A stretch of DNA of 18,675 bases from an uncultured Bacteroidales bacterium (lineage in GTDB: Bacteria > Bacteroidota > Bacteroidia > Bacteroidales > P3). Positions 1-7,699 of this stretch are shown here, in pieces. The notes beneath the pieces were generated by a model that was not told the DNA's origin, did no database searches, and worked only from the letters and a program-made list of their open reading frames with translations. The stretch lies in NCBI GenBank assembly GCA_946540365.1, contig CAMNIH010000022.1:1-18675 (forward strand), in the 5' to 3' direction. Made by a program: the position numbers and the translations under genes. Within the stretch, counting starts at the first letter, position 1, and the number at the start of each line of letters is the position of its first letter.

Positions 1-2
1 CC

Positions 3-389
3 CACAGCGTGCAGTACGCCATGGCCGCCATGCTCAAGGGCGCCAACGACGGCACGTTCAACTTCGTGAAGGACATCAAGGAGTACGGCGAGAAGGCCGG
101 TATCATGAAGAAACTCTTCACCGACAACGGCTTCTATATCGTCTACGACAAGGACATGGGCGAAGACATCGGCGACGGATTCTACTTCACCTTCTGCTAC
201 CCCGGCTTCGGCGGCGTCGAGCTGCTGAACGAGCTGATCCGCTACGGCGTCAGCGCCATCGCCCTCGACATCACGGGCAGCCACAAGCAGGGCATCCGCG
301 CCTGCGTGGCCCTGGTGCAGCGCGACCAGTTCCCCGACCTCAAGGTGCGTCTGGAGCAGTTCCACAAGGACCATCCCGTCAAGGCCTGA
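3..389 (+). CDS. PLP-dependent aminotransferase, class I/II, C-terminal part (5' end outside window)
   Basis: The open frame runs in from the left edge and ends at TGA 387-389, giving about 128 residues of a C-terminal domain. It resembles the small domain of fold-type I class I/II aminotransferases: a helical stretch (QYAMAAMLKGAND), then a mixed alpha/beta segment with the GDGFYFTFCYPGF strand, and a late ALDITGS/IRACVAL strand pair that matches the substrate-carboxylate-binding end of these enzymes. The PLP lysine and the rest of the active site lie outside the window, so substrate specificity (aspartate, aromatic or other) cannot be judged. Codon use is strongly G/C-ending, as in the other housekeeping genes here. 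A strong terminator follows directly, so it is the last gene of its transcript. Family assignment is fairly sure; the exact reaction is unknown. Confidence 0.8.
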   Translation, partial: HSVQYAMAAMLKGANDGTFNFVKDIKEYGEKAGIMKKLFTDNGFYIVYDKDMGEDIGDGFYFTFCYPGFGGVELLNELIRYGVSAIALDITGSHKQGIRACVALVQRDQFPDLKVRLEQFHKDHPVKA

Positions 390-397
390 CGGTTTGC

Positions 398-442
398 AAG
401 GAGTCAAGACGCGGGGCCTGTCCGCATCTTGACTCCTTTTTT
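398..442 (+). terminator. Rho-independent terminator of the aminotransferase gene
   Basis: A 12-bp perfect outer stem (398-409 with 427-438) continues past one C-A mismatch into a second stem (411-415 with 421-425) around a 5-nt loop. It ends in a run of six T (437-442). It lies 9 nt after the stop codon and 34 nt before the next start. Confidence 0.9.
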
Positions 443-475
443 ATATCCTTACATAATAACTAAAACCCGACACAG

Positions 476-2773
476 ATGAAGAAAACATTATCCTTGCTGC
501 TGGCCCTCGCGGCCGGCATGGCGCTGCAGGCGCAGCAGACCTTCACCGCCGTGAACGCCGACGGGGTGACGATTACGTACAAGACCACGAGCGACAGCAC
601 CGTCGAGGTGGCGCGCGACAGCTACTCGGGCCGCGTGGCGGTGCCCGAATCGGTGACCCACGAGGGCACCGAATATTCCGTGACCAAGGTGGGCGCCAGG
701 GCCTTCTACAACAGCGCGGTGAGCTACGTGGAGCTGCCGGCGACGCTCTCGGACCTGGGGCTCATGTGTCTTGCCGCCAACAGCCTCGACTCGGTGCGCT
801 TCAACAGTCCCGAACCGCCCGCCAGGGCCAACTACACGATGGTGGAGATCCTGGGCAACAAGTTGCCGGAGCGTGTGACGGTGATCGTGCCCTGCGGCCG
901 GCTGGAACGGTGGAAGGAGAACGGCTGGCGGGTGGTGAAGTTCGTCAAGAGCGACTGCGCGCACCGCCTGACGGTCACGCCGACATTCGACAATGTGGTG
1001 AGGGTCGACAGCGTGGTGTTCAATGGAAATGCCGTCTACAGCAACGGCTACTACGAGGCCGGCGACACGGCACGGCTCTATGCACAGCGCATCAATCAGG
1101 ACAACAACGGCAACACGGTGGCCAACCATCGGTTCGGCTACTTTATCGGCTGGAGTACAGGATCAGGTGCTCGCTATGCAACGTTCGTCATGCCCGACCA
1201 CGACATGGATGTGGAGTGCATCGTCGACACGATGCCCCGCGCCACGCTGTCGGCCAGCCGCATCACCACGCCGGTCTTCACCTTTGGCACACTGGGCTAC
1301 GACGGCGAGGTGACCGACTTCCGCTTCCGCGACCAGCATTATTATACGTATGACGAAAATAATGAGGTATCAGGGGAGGTGTGGCCCTCGACGCTGTTCG
1401 CCAGCTCGATCTGGCTGTCGGCCTCGGACGATGCCTGTGCCGTCAGCCGTTTCTTCAATAACGGCAGCGACTTCATCCCCGGCCCCCTGCGCCTGGACGG
1501 CACCACCGACGTGGCGACGGCGCGCCGCTACAGCCGCGTGTGGCACGTGACGCGCGAGATGATCGACTACCATATCGCCCACTGCGGCGAGGCGGGCTAC
1601 ACCGTGCCGGACGACATCATGTCCTGGCCCGGCAACGGCCCCGAGGGCTACGCCGACCAGCTGGCTCCCTACTACGACGCCGACGGCAACGGCCACTACT
1701 GGGCCCCGGCGGGCGACTACCCCATCATACGGGGCGACGAGTGCGTCTACAGCATCTTCAACGACCTCATCGAGCACTCCGAGAGCACCGGCAGCCACTC
1801 CTTGGGAGTGGAGGTACACTGCATGACCTACGCCTTCGACGAGCCGCAGGACAGCGTGCTCTGGAACTCGGTCTTCCAGCACTACGACATCTACAACCGC
1901 TCGCAGAGCGACTACGACTCGGTTTACCTCGGCATGTTCACCGACTTCGACATCGGCTATGCGTGGGACGATTATATCGGCTGCCATGTGCAGTACGACA
2001 TGTACTACGGCTACAACGGCACTGTAACCGATAACTCTTTCCCGTACACACCGCCCGCGCAGGGTACCCTCATCCTCAGCGCCGACGGGCAGCCGGGCAT
2101 GACGTCGTTCCTGGCCTACGACAACGTAAATAACAGTGTGATGGGCGAGCCGGTGACTGCTTCGGACTACCGCAACTACCTGCAGGGGAGGATGAAGAAC
2201 GGGACTACGCCGTGGTCTGGCCCCAACGGAGAATACCCCTTCATGTATCCCGCCGGCAGCGATCCTGCGTTCGGTTATGTCGACGAGATGTCCGAAGGCA
2301 ACGCCCCCGGCGACCGGCGCGGCGTGGGCGGCTCGGGCCCCTACAGCCTCGCCAGCGGCGCCAGCCAGAGCTTCGACGTGGCCTTCCTCACGGCCTGGAC
2401 CGACGAGCCGGACTGCGTGGGCTGCTCGCGCAGTGTGCTGGTAGGCCAGGCCCCCGACCTGCGCCGCCAGTGGCTGCGCGACACCACCGACAGCGGACGC
2501 CCGTTCGTCTACATGCCCTACTCGGCCCCCCACGAGGTGGGCATCGAGGGCGCCGACGCGGCCTCGCTGCGCGTCTATCCCAACCCCACCACGGGCCGCC
2601 TGACGGTGAGCCTGCCGGTGGAGACCGACGTGGAGGTACACGACATGATGGGCCGCCGCCTGATGGCCGTCCACGCCCGGCCGGGCGCCATGACACTCGA
2701 CCTCACGGCCCTGCCGCAGGGCGTCTACCTGCTGCGCGCCGCCGGTGCGGTGAGCCGCATTGTGAAACAATGA
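476..2773 (+). CDS. Secreted protein with T9SS type A sorting domain, BspA/LRR_5-like and InlB-B-like segments (first of a tandem pair)
   Basis: This is a 765-residue exported protein of unknown function. Residues 1-20 form a Sec signal peptide (MKK, hydrophobic core, AQA-like cleavage). Residues about 48-110 resemble a single BspA/LRR_5-type leucine-rich unit (SVTKVGARAFYNSAVSYVEL). Residues about 165-250 look like a divergent InlB B-repeat (FGYFIGWSTGSG, then FVMPDHDMDV). The core, about 285-650, contains NGPEGYADQLAPYYDADGNG (a D-x-D-x-N-G calcium-loop-like element), GDYPIIRGDECV, an FQHYDIYNRS block and MFTDFDIGYAWDDYIGC; I recall this motif order from Bacteroidetes T9SS cargo but know no activity for it. 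Residues about 697-765 are the sorting domain (VYPNPTTGRLTV to GVYLLRAAGAVSRIVKQ), so the protein is expected to cross the outer membrane through T9SS and be anchored or released. A paralogue starts 26 nt downstream, probably co-transcribed. I see no clear TAnnTTTG box in the 33 nt upstream. Confidence 0.9.
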   Translation: MKKTLSLLLALAAGMALQAQQTFTAVNADGVTITYKTTSDSTVEVARDSYSGRVAVPESVTHEGTEYSVTKVGARAFYNSAVSYVELPATLSDLGLMCLAANSLDSVRFNSPEPPARANYTMVEILGNKLPERVTVIVPCGRLERWKENGWRVVKFVKSDCAHRLTVTPTFDNVVRVDSVVFNGNAVYSNGYYEAGDTARLYAQRINQDNNGNTVANHRFGYFIGWSTGSGARYATFVMPDHDMDVECIVDTMPRATLSASRITTPVFTFGTLGYDGEVTDFRFRDQHYYTYDENNEVSGEVWPSTLFASSIWLSASDDACAVSRFFNNGSDFIPGPLRLDGTTDVATARRYSRVWHVTREMIDYHIAHCGEAGYTVPDDIMSWPGNGPEGYADQLAPYYDADGNGHYWAPAGDYPIIRGDECVYSIFNDLIEHSESTGSHSLGVEVHCMTYAFDEPQDSVLWNSVFQHYDIYNRSQSDYDSVYLGMFTDFDIGYAWDDYIGCHVQYDMYYGYNGTVTDNSFPYTPPAQGTLILSADGQPGMTSFLAYDNVNNSVMGEPVTASDYRNYLQGRMKNGTTPWSGPNGEYPFMYPAGSDPAFGYVDEMSEGNAPGDRRGVGGSGPYSLASGASQSFDVAFLTAWTDEPDCVGCSRSVLVGQAPDLRRQWLRDTTDSGRPFVYMPYSAPHEVGIEGADAASLRVYPNPTTGRLTVSLPVETDVEVHDMMGRRLMAVHARPGAMTLDLTALPQGVYLLRAAGAVSRIVKQ

Positions 2774-2799
2774 ACTAATATTAAAAACAACAGATAACG

Positions 2800-5406
2800 A
2801 TGAAGAAGATACTATCTTTGCTGCTGGCCCTCGCGGCCGGCATGGCGGTGCAGGCGCAGTCCTTCACCGCCGTGAACGACGACGGGGTGACGATCGCCTA
2901 CACGGTGACCTCCGCCGCCAACCACACGGTGACGGTGGCGGCCCGGAGCTACACCGGCCGGGTGACGGTGCCCGAGACGGTGGCATACAACGACGCCACG
3001 TGGACGGTGACCTCGATCGGCACCGCCTTCAGCGGCACCGCCGTAACGTACCTCGGCCTGCCGGCCACGGTGGAGGCATTCGAGAACGGAGCCCTGTACA
3101 ACTGTCCGCAGCTCGACACGGTGAACTTGGTGTCGACCGTGGCACCGTCGGTGCCGATCCGGTTTGGGTCGCCGATGGCTTTGGGGATCTTTGCTCAAGG
3201 GAATGGCCCGACCTCGCATCTCGCCACGGTGGTGGTGCCCTGCGGAAGCCTGAAAAGCTATCGCGACAACGGCTGGGAAGCCATGCCCACGCTGACCTCG
3301 CCCTGTGCCGTGCCCATCAAGGTGACCTGCGCGATAGACAGCCTCTATCGGTTCGACAGTGTGGGCAGCGGCAGGTATCTGCACTACAGCAGCGGCTCGT
3401 ACGAGATCGGCGACACCGCCACTGTGATGGCGGAAAGGATGTTTGTGATGAGAGATTACATAAATAGAGTCTTTCCCCGCCACGGCTTTTTCATCGGGTG
3501 GGACAACGGCCAGACGGAGCAGCAGTTCAGCTTCGTCGTCGAGCATGCCGACACCATTGTCTGCATCGCCGACACGTTCCACTACGAGCACCTCACGGCC
3601 AGCCGCATCGCCACGCCGGTGTTCCAGTTCGGCTCGCTGAGCTACGACGGCAAGGCCAACTACAACTTCCCCGACCTGACCCATCCGGCTGTCAGTGTGA
3701 GATATGAATATGGGGATACTGGGTATGTGCTGGTGTACGACACGTTGGACTATAACGAAGTGCCCAGCACGATCCTGTCCACCGGTCTGTGGGTGGGCAG
3801 CAGCGACAGCCTTGCTTACGACCGCGATCCGTGGCTGCTTTCGCACGACACTACGGTGACGGCCCGCACGGCTGTGGCCAGATTCTATGAAACCGGCACC
3901 GACTACTTTCCGGGTCCCCTGCGTCTGGCCGACGGCGGCACCGACATGTCGACGCTGCTGGCGTTCAACCGCGTGTGGAAGGTCAGCCGCGAGATGGTGG
4001 ACTACCACATCGCCCACTTCGCCGACGAGGGCTACCAGCCCGCCGAGGCGATAGCGTCGTGGCCCGGCAACGGCCCCGAGGGCTACGCCGACCAGCTGGC
4101 CCCCTACTACGATGCCGACAGCGACGGTGTCTACAACCCCCTGCAGGGCGACTATCCGGTCATCAGGGGCGACGAGTGCGTCTTCTCGATCTTCAACGAC
4201 GCCTACGGCAATCATAATGAGAGCGGCAGCAAGCCCCTCGGGATCGAGGTGCATGCCATGACCTACGCCTTCAACGACCCGGCCGACACGGCGCTGTGGA
4301 ATACCGTCTTCCAGCATTTCGACATCTACAACCGCTCCGCCGCCGACCTCCCCAACACCTTCTTCGGGGCGTGGACCGACTTCGATCTGGGTTATGATTA
4401 CGACGACTATATCGCCTGCGATGTGAGTCGGGGCATGTACTATGCCTATAACGGAAGAGAGCAGGACGGGCCCGGCTCGAACTTCTTCGAGGGCGTGCCG
4501 CCGGCCCAGGGCTGCGTCATCCTCGGCGGCGCCACCATCCCGTTCGACGGACAGGACAACCCGGCCATCACCATCGCCGACTATCCCCAGGGCTTCCTGC
4601 CTGATAACACTATCGGCAACATGGGTATCAACGGCATGAATTTCGGCGACGGCATCACCGACAACGAACGTATGGGCATGACGTCGTTCATGTATTATGA
4701 AAACAGCTACAGCTCGAATTGCGGAGACCCGTCTGTTCCGACAGACTTTTATAATTATTTGAACGCCTACTGGAAGAATTGGCAGCACCTGAAGTATGGA
4801 GGCAACGGTATCTCCTATGGTACCACCACGCTCAATGCTCAGTTCATGTGGCCCGGCGACAGCGACCCGTGGCACTGGGGGACCAACGGAGTGGTGCCTG
4901 ATATTCAGACAGACGACTGGAATGAAGAGACGTCGGGCAATATGCCTGGCGACCGTCGCGGCATCGCCGGCAGTGGCCATTTCAACTTCGTGGCCGGTAG
5001 CTGTGAGCAGTTCGACGTGGCCTACACGACGGGCTTCGGTCAGGTGGATGTGGCTTCGTCGGTCTTGGCCCTGTGCCGCAACACCGACAACGTGCGCCGC
5101 CAGTTCCAGGCCGACACCACCGACGCGGGCAGCCCGTTCGTTTACAGGCCTTATGTGGCTCCCCGCACCGAGGGGATCGGTACGGTCGATGCCGCCACGC
5201 TGCAGGTCAGTCCCAACCCCACCACGGGCCGCCTGACGGTCAGCGTGCCGGAGGAGACCGAGGTGGAGGTGCTCGACATGATGGGCCGCCAACTGATGGC
5301 CGTCCACGCCCGTCCGGGTGCCGTGGTCCTCGACCTTACGGCCCTGCCGCAGGGCGTCTACCTGCTGCGCGCCGCCGGTGCCGTCAGCCGCATCGTGAAG
5401 CACTAA
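2800..5406 (+). CDS. Secreted protein with T9SS type A sorting domain, paralogue of the upstream gene
   Basis: This 868-residue protein has the same architecture as its upstream neighbour: signal peptide (1-19), BspA/LRR_5-like segment (about 45-110), InlB-B-like segment (about 170-260, with HGFFIGWDNGQTE), a core with NGPEGYADQLAPYYDADSDG, GDYPVIRGDECVFSIFND, QHFDIYNRS, AWTDFDLGYDYDDYIAC and MPGDRRGIAGSGHFNF, and a C-terminal sorting domain (about 800-868). It is about 100 residues longer because of insertions in the core, notably around the segment that includes NPAITIADYPQGF and GINGMNFGDGITD. At nucleotide level the two genes are nearly identical at the signal peptide and at the sorting domain but clearly diverged in between. 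The 26-nt AT-rich gap to the upstream gene suggests one transcript, ended by the hairpin at 5432. Predicted location is the cell surface or medium; ligand or activity is unknown. Confidence 0.9.
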   Translation: MKKILSLLLALAAGMAVQAQSFTAVNDDGVTIAYTVTSAANHTVTVAARSYTGRVTVPETVAYNDATWTVTSIGTAFSGTAVTYLGLPATVEAFENGALYNCPQLDTVNLVSTVAPSVPIRFGSPMALGIFAQGNGPTSHLATVVVPCGSLKSYRDNGWEAMPTLTSPCAVPIKVTCAIDSLYRFDSVGSGRYLHYSSGSYEIGDTATVMAERMFVMRDYINRVFPRHGFFIGWDNGQTEQQFSFVVEHADTIVCIADTFHYEHLTASRIATPVFQFGSLSYDGKANYNFPDLTHPAVSVRYEYGDTGYVLVYDTLDYNEVPSTILSTGLWVGSSDSLAYDRDPWLLSHDTTVTARTAVARFYETGTDYFPGPLRLADGGTDMSTLLAFNRVWKVSREMVDYHIAHFADEGYQPAEAIASWPGNGPEGYADQLAPYYDADSDGVYNPLQGDYPVIRGDECVFSIFNDAYGNHNESGSKPLGIEVHAMTYAFNDPADTALWNTVFQHFDIYNRSAADLPNTFFGAWTDFDLGYDYDDYIACDVSRGMYYAYNGREQDGPGSNFFEGVPPAQGCVILGGATIPFDGQDNPAITIADYPQGFLPDNTIGNMGINGMNFGDGITDNERMGMTSFMYYENSYSSNCGDPSVPTDFYNYLNAYWKNWQHLKYGGNGISYGTTTLNAQFMWPGDSDPWHWGTNGVVPDIQTDDWNEETSGNMPGDRRGIAGSGHFNFVAGSCEQFDVAYTTGFGQVDVASSVLALCRNTDNVRRQFQADTTDAGSPFVYRPYVAPRTEGIGTVDAATLQVSPNPTTGRLTVSVPEETEVEVLDMMGRQLMAVHARPGAVVLDLTALPQGVYLLRAAGAVSRIVKH

Positions 5407-5431
5407 TCCCGTCCCGCCAAGGACATCCCAT

Positions 5432-5473
5432 AATATCGAAGCCCGTGGGCCACCGCCCACGGGCTTCGATATT
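5432..5473 (+). terminator. 19-bp perfect hairpin closing the T9SS gene pair
   Basis: The arms 5432-5450 and 5455-5473 are exact reverse complements with a 4-nt CACC loop. It lies 25 nt after the stop codon of the second T9SS gene. No T-run follows, so it may act as an mRNA 3'-end stabiliser or a U-tract-poor terminator. It also marks the point where base composition turns AT-rich. Confidence 0.75.
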
Positions 5474-5506
5474 GATATCTCCATACTTACCACATGGTTA
5501 TTTAGA

Positions 5507-5539
5507 GCCACCTTGGCGTTACCTTATAGCTACCTTATA
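5507..5539. repeat. Three tandem 11-bp repeats (GYYACCTTRKM type)
   Basis: The units 5507-5517 (GCCACCTTGGC), 5518-5528 (GTTACCTTATA) and 5529-5539 (GCTACCTTATA) repeat with an exact 11-bp period, one DNA helical turn. They lie in the gene-free AT-rich stretch between the T9SS hairpin and the DUF262 gene. Function unknown; candidates are a protein-binding array or an insertion junction. Confidence 0.55.
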
Positions 5540-5656
5540 AAAAACATATAGATAATTATGGAAACCTTATTGAAATCTTAAACACATGTTTGGTATTCCG
5601 TTGGTTATAACTTGGTTGTCTGTATGGAATTATGTGTTTTTGCAGGTGGGCATAAA

Positions 5657-7375
5657 CTATAGTTGCCATTTTTCTTTTAAAACAGCCAATAGGTCTTTTT
5701 GACGTTTTTTAACAACATCCTCCGTCCAAACAGATAATGATGTGACTTGTGTTGTAAGATTATATGATGTAGTGCCAGTTCGTGAGTTCCTAAAATACTT
5801 TTCCTTTTTATCTTCAAAATCAAAGTTCTGTGCCGCGGAATTGGCTCTACGGGCAAGGGGAACAAGGTTGGCAATTTTGTTTTGCCAATAGATTCTTTTA
5901 CTTTCGTCTGGCCATAGTGCAGCCCATTTCGATTGTGGGTTGACTGTTTGTGGCAAAACATGTTCTATTGTGAATATTCTTTCATCGTAATTAGCTGCGC
6001 CATCAGATACAAATGAGTCTAATCGTTGGATAATATAGTTTCTGTATTTGGAAGTCATGTGATATATATCACCTTCTAGAATATTTGCAAAGGCCGATTT
6101 TTCTTCTTCGGTTAATTCAATAGAGAGTAATGGTGATATAAGAGTATGGTTTTGTCTGTTTTCCATTTCGTCAAGAATCTGGCGATATCGTTTGATGCGC
6201 TTGTTGATATCCTGACCTGTTACCATTAAGCATACAGACAGTCGTTCCATCTTTTTGAGAAACCATATAAAGTAATCTGGATTGTCGCAGTGATCAATCA
6301 TAAATCTCAAAGTGGAAGGAATCCAGTCATAGTTAAATCCTTTATTTAACCACCCAAGAGTATCATTTATATCCTTTTTTTTGGATGTGTCAGACGTCGC
6401 TGTGTAATTACATCTTCGTATTATGTTATAGGCTTTGCAGTACGGAGTCAATACATTATTAAAAAAAGATTCAGAATTGGCAATTTTTGATTTGACTGTT
6501 TTCTTGAAATTAGATACAAGATCCTCCCGGAGTTTCTCTTTTGCATAAATCATTCTAATATGGACAAATAACTCGTTGAATCCCTGTCTGGTTAAGTCAT
6601 TCTCCATATCTTCCCATTTCTGAGTATACTCATTCTGTAAGCCGGACGGAATTTCTCCAATAATATCTGCTTTGAAAATATCAATTGGCAATAAGTCCAA
6701 CCCTCGACTGTTCATAATGGAGAAAACCCTAAATGCTGAATCTTGGCTTGGTGTCATGACAGAAATAAGGTAGCATCGAGTTAGGATAAAACCAACGAAA
6801 CTCTCAAATTCATCACTTTCTGGTGCGAATCTCTCTAATATTTTCTTTCTAAATATTTCGCAGTTTTCTCTGATATGTAGTTTCGCCTCCGTGTCAAATA
6901 TTGTTTTGTCATCGATATTAAGTGCCAATAAATCATCCACCCTAATATCTTGTATGTACTGCTTAAAAAAAGATTGGTCTTTGGGCCTGAGAAATAGTCT
7001 CGGTTGAGGTTTGAGCCCAATAAATTTTTTTCCGGGTTCTGATATTTTCTCTTCAATTTCAGCCCTTGTCTTTATGTCTTTGATTAAAGAAGCTATGACT
7101 GATAAGAGAATAGTCAAAGAGGTTAAGCGTTGCTGTCCGTCAATAACATCAGAATGCGGTTTGTTTTCATCGTCTTCTTTTATAAGGACTATACTTCCCA
7201 AAAAATAATTATCATCCTGGGGTTGGTTCTTGTAAAAGTCTAATAAATCATCAAACAAGGTTTCCGCCTGATCCTTTTCCCAAGCATATGGACGTTGATA
7301 GCTTGGAATATGGTATTCAAATTTGGAAGTGAATATATCACTTATTCGATATTCTTTACCTGTAATCTTGCTCAT
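5657..7375 (-). CDS. DUF262 + DUF1524 (GmrSD-like) putative nucleotide-dependent DNase
   Basis: This 572-residue protein has an N-terminal DUF262 domain (about 10-240). It contains IPSYQRPYAW at 23-32, the DGQQR motif at 79-83 and the conserved FRVFSIMNSRGLDLLPIDIFKAD block at 215-237 (quoted in part: MNSRGLDLLP). The C-terminal half carries a DUF1524 HNH-type nuclease domain with IEHVLPQ at 470-476 and NKIANLVPL at 499-507, followed by the KKEKYF element. This is the layout of single-chain GmrSD-family proteins: DUF262 is a ParB-like nucleotide-binding/hydrolysing domain and DUF1524 cleaves DNA. Characterised members (GmrSD, BrxU, SspE) restrict modified phage or plasmid DNA; restriction here is inferred, not shown. 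All expected motifs are present and the frame is intact. The gene and its flanks are AT-rich with A/T-ending codons, unlike every neighbour, which points to horizontal acquisition. It stands alone; no methylase or second subunit is next to it. Confidence 0.9.
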   Translation of the reverse strand: MSKITGKEYRISDIFTSKFEYHIPSYQRPYAWEKDQAETLFDDLLDFYKNQPQDDNYFLGSIVLIKEDDENKPHSDVIDGQQRLTSLTILLSVIASLIKDIKTRAEIEEKISEPGKKFIGLKPQPRLFLRPKDQSFFKQYIQDIRVDDLLALNIDDKTIFDTEAKLHIRENCEIFRKKILERFAPESDEFESFVGFILTRCYLISVMTPSQDSAFRVFSIMNSRGLDLLPIDIFKADIIGEIPSGLQNEYTQKWEDMENDLTRQGFNELFVHIRMIYAKEKLREDLVSNFKKTVKSKIANSESFFNNVLTPYCKAYNIIRRCNYTATSDTSKKKDINDTLGWLNKGFNYDWIPSTLRFMIDHCDNPDYFIWFLKKMERLSVCLMVTGQDINKRIKRYRQILDEMENRQNHTLISPLLSIELTEEEKSAFANILEGDIYHMTSKYRNYIIQRLDSFVSDGAANYDERIFTIEHVLPQTVNPQSKWAALWPDESKRIYWQNKIANLVPLARRANSAAQNFDFEDKKEKYFRNSRTGTTSYNLTTQVTSLSVWTEDVVKKRQKDLLAVLKEKWQL

Positions 7376-7406
7376 TTTGTCTATTTATATTAGTAAATTC
7401 AAATTG

Positions 7407-7414
7407 CAAAAATA
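7407..7414 (-). promoter_or_regulatory. Bacteroidetes -7 box for the DUF262 gene
   Basis: On the minus strand TATTTTTG fits the TAnnTTTG consensus, 31 nt upstream of the ATG at 7375. I find no convincing TTTG -33 element at 19-21 nt spacing, so the promoter would be weak or activator-dependent. Confidence 0.45.
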
Positions 7415-7481
7415 CGAATATTTTCTAAATAAAATACTACAATATTGAATTTACGATGGATACTGATAATTCCTAACAATC

Positions 7482-7574
7482 TATATTCCTCGTTCTGACC
7501 GGCAACGATTTCGTCAGTGGTGACCAACGTAGGGTTGGTGTAGAGTCGCTGCGGATCATGTCGAACTACAGGTT
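7482..7574 (-). pseudogene. Decayed duplicate of the 3' end of the ompH-family gene
   Basis: The segment aligns with the 3' part of the intact OmpH gene at about 7715-7822 in the same orientation. About 50 of 65 bases match over the distal part, and a 15-base stretch (GGATCATGTCGAACT on the plus strand) is identical. Read on the minus strand it gives NL*FDMI, then after a frameshift LYTNPTLVTTDEIVAGQNEEYR. The intact gene has NQQFDMI and LYINPAMDITNEIVDGLNEEYK. The frameshift is a 10-nt deletion, and a CAG codon has become TAG. Similarity stops at about 7482, where the AT-rich DUF262 segment begins, suggesting that a duplicated ompH copy was truncated there. The fragment cannot encode a functional protein. 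Confidence 0.8.
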
Positions 7575-7580
7575 AAATTT

Positions 7581-7620
7581 GCAGGCGGGACGCCTGCGCT
7601 CCCGGTGGGGCGCCTGCGTA
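7581..7620. repeat. GC-rich inverted-repeat patch related to the 15.2-15.8 kb repeats
   Basis: GCAGGCGGGACGCCTGC (7581-7597) is an imperfect palindrome, followed by a second GGGGCGCCTGCG block. The core GCAGGCGGGA is identical to the core of the inverted repeat units at 15694-15816, so this looks like a dispersed copy or fragment of the same family. Confidence 0.5.
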
Positions 7621-7639
7621 CCATACATACATTAATATT

Positions 7640-7671
7640 GAGGGCGCCCCGCCGTACGGCGGGGCGCCCTC
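7640..7671 (-). terminator. 32-bp perfect palindrome after the ompH gene
   Basis: Positions 7640-7671 are a perfect self-complementary sequence (a 16-bp arm meeting its complement at GTAC with no loop bases). It lies 28 nt beyond the stop codon of the OmpH gene, where the transcript of the dpp4-barrel-gltX-ompH run should end. There is no T-run after it on the minus strand, so termination is likely but not certain; a REP-like element is the alternative. Confidence 0.65.
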
Positions 7672-7699
7672 TGTGTTGTGGTTGGTCTGTATGCTTTTA

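Noticed and set aside
2812..5511. Long antisense frame (899 codons) opposite the second T9SS gene, and a similar one at 1370-2770
   Set aside because: These are shadows of GC-rich coding DNA; the sense frames have signal peptides and sorting domains.
5580..5639. AAACACAT / ATGTGTTT long-range stem as a DUF262 terminator
   Set aside because: Short arms with a large loop and no T-run on the minus strand; not convincing.
5469..7448. Target-site duplication ATATTGA flanking the DUF262 island
   Set aside because: Seven AT-rich bases shared at both borders (5469-5475 and 7442-7448) are expected by chance, and the positions do not coincide with the compositional break on the right.
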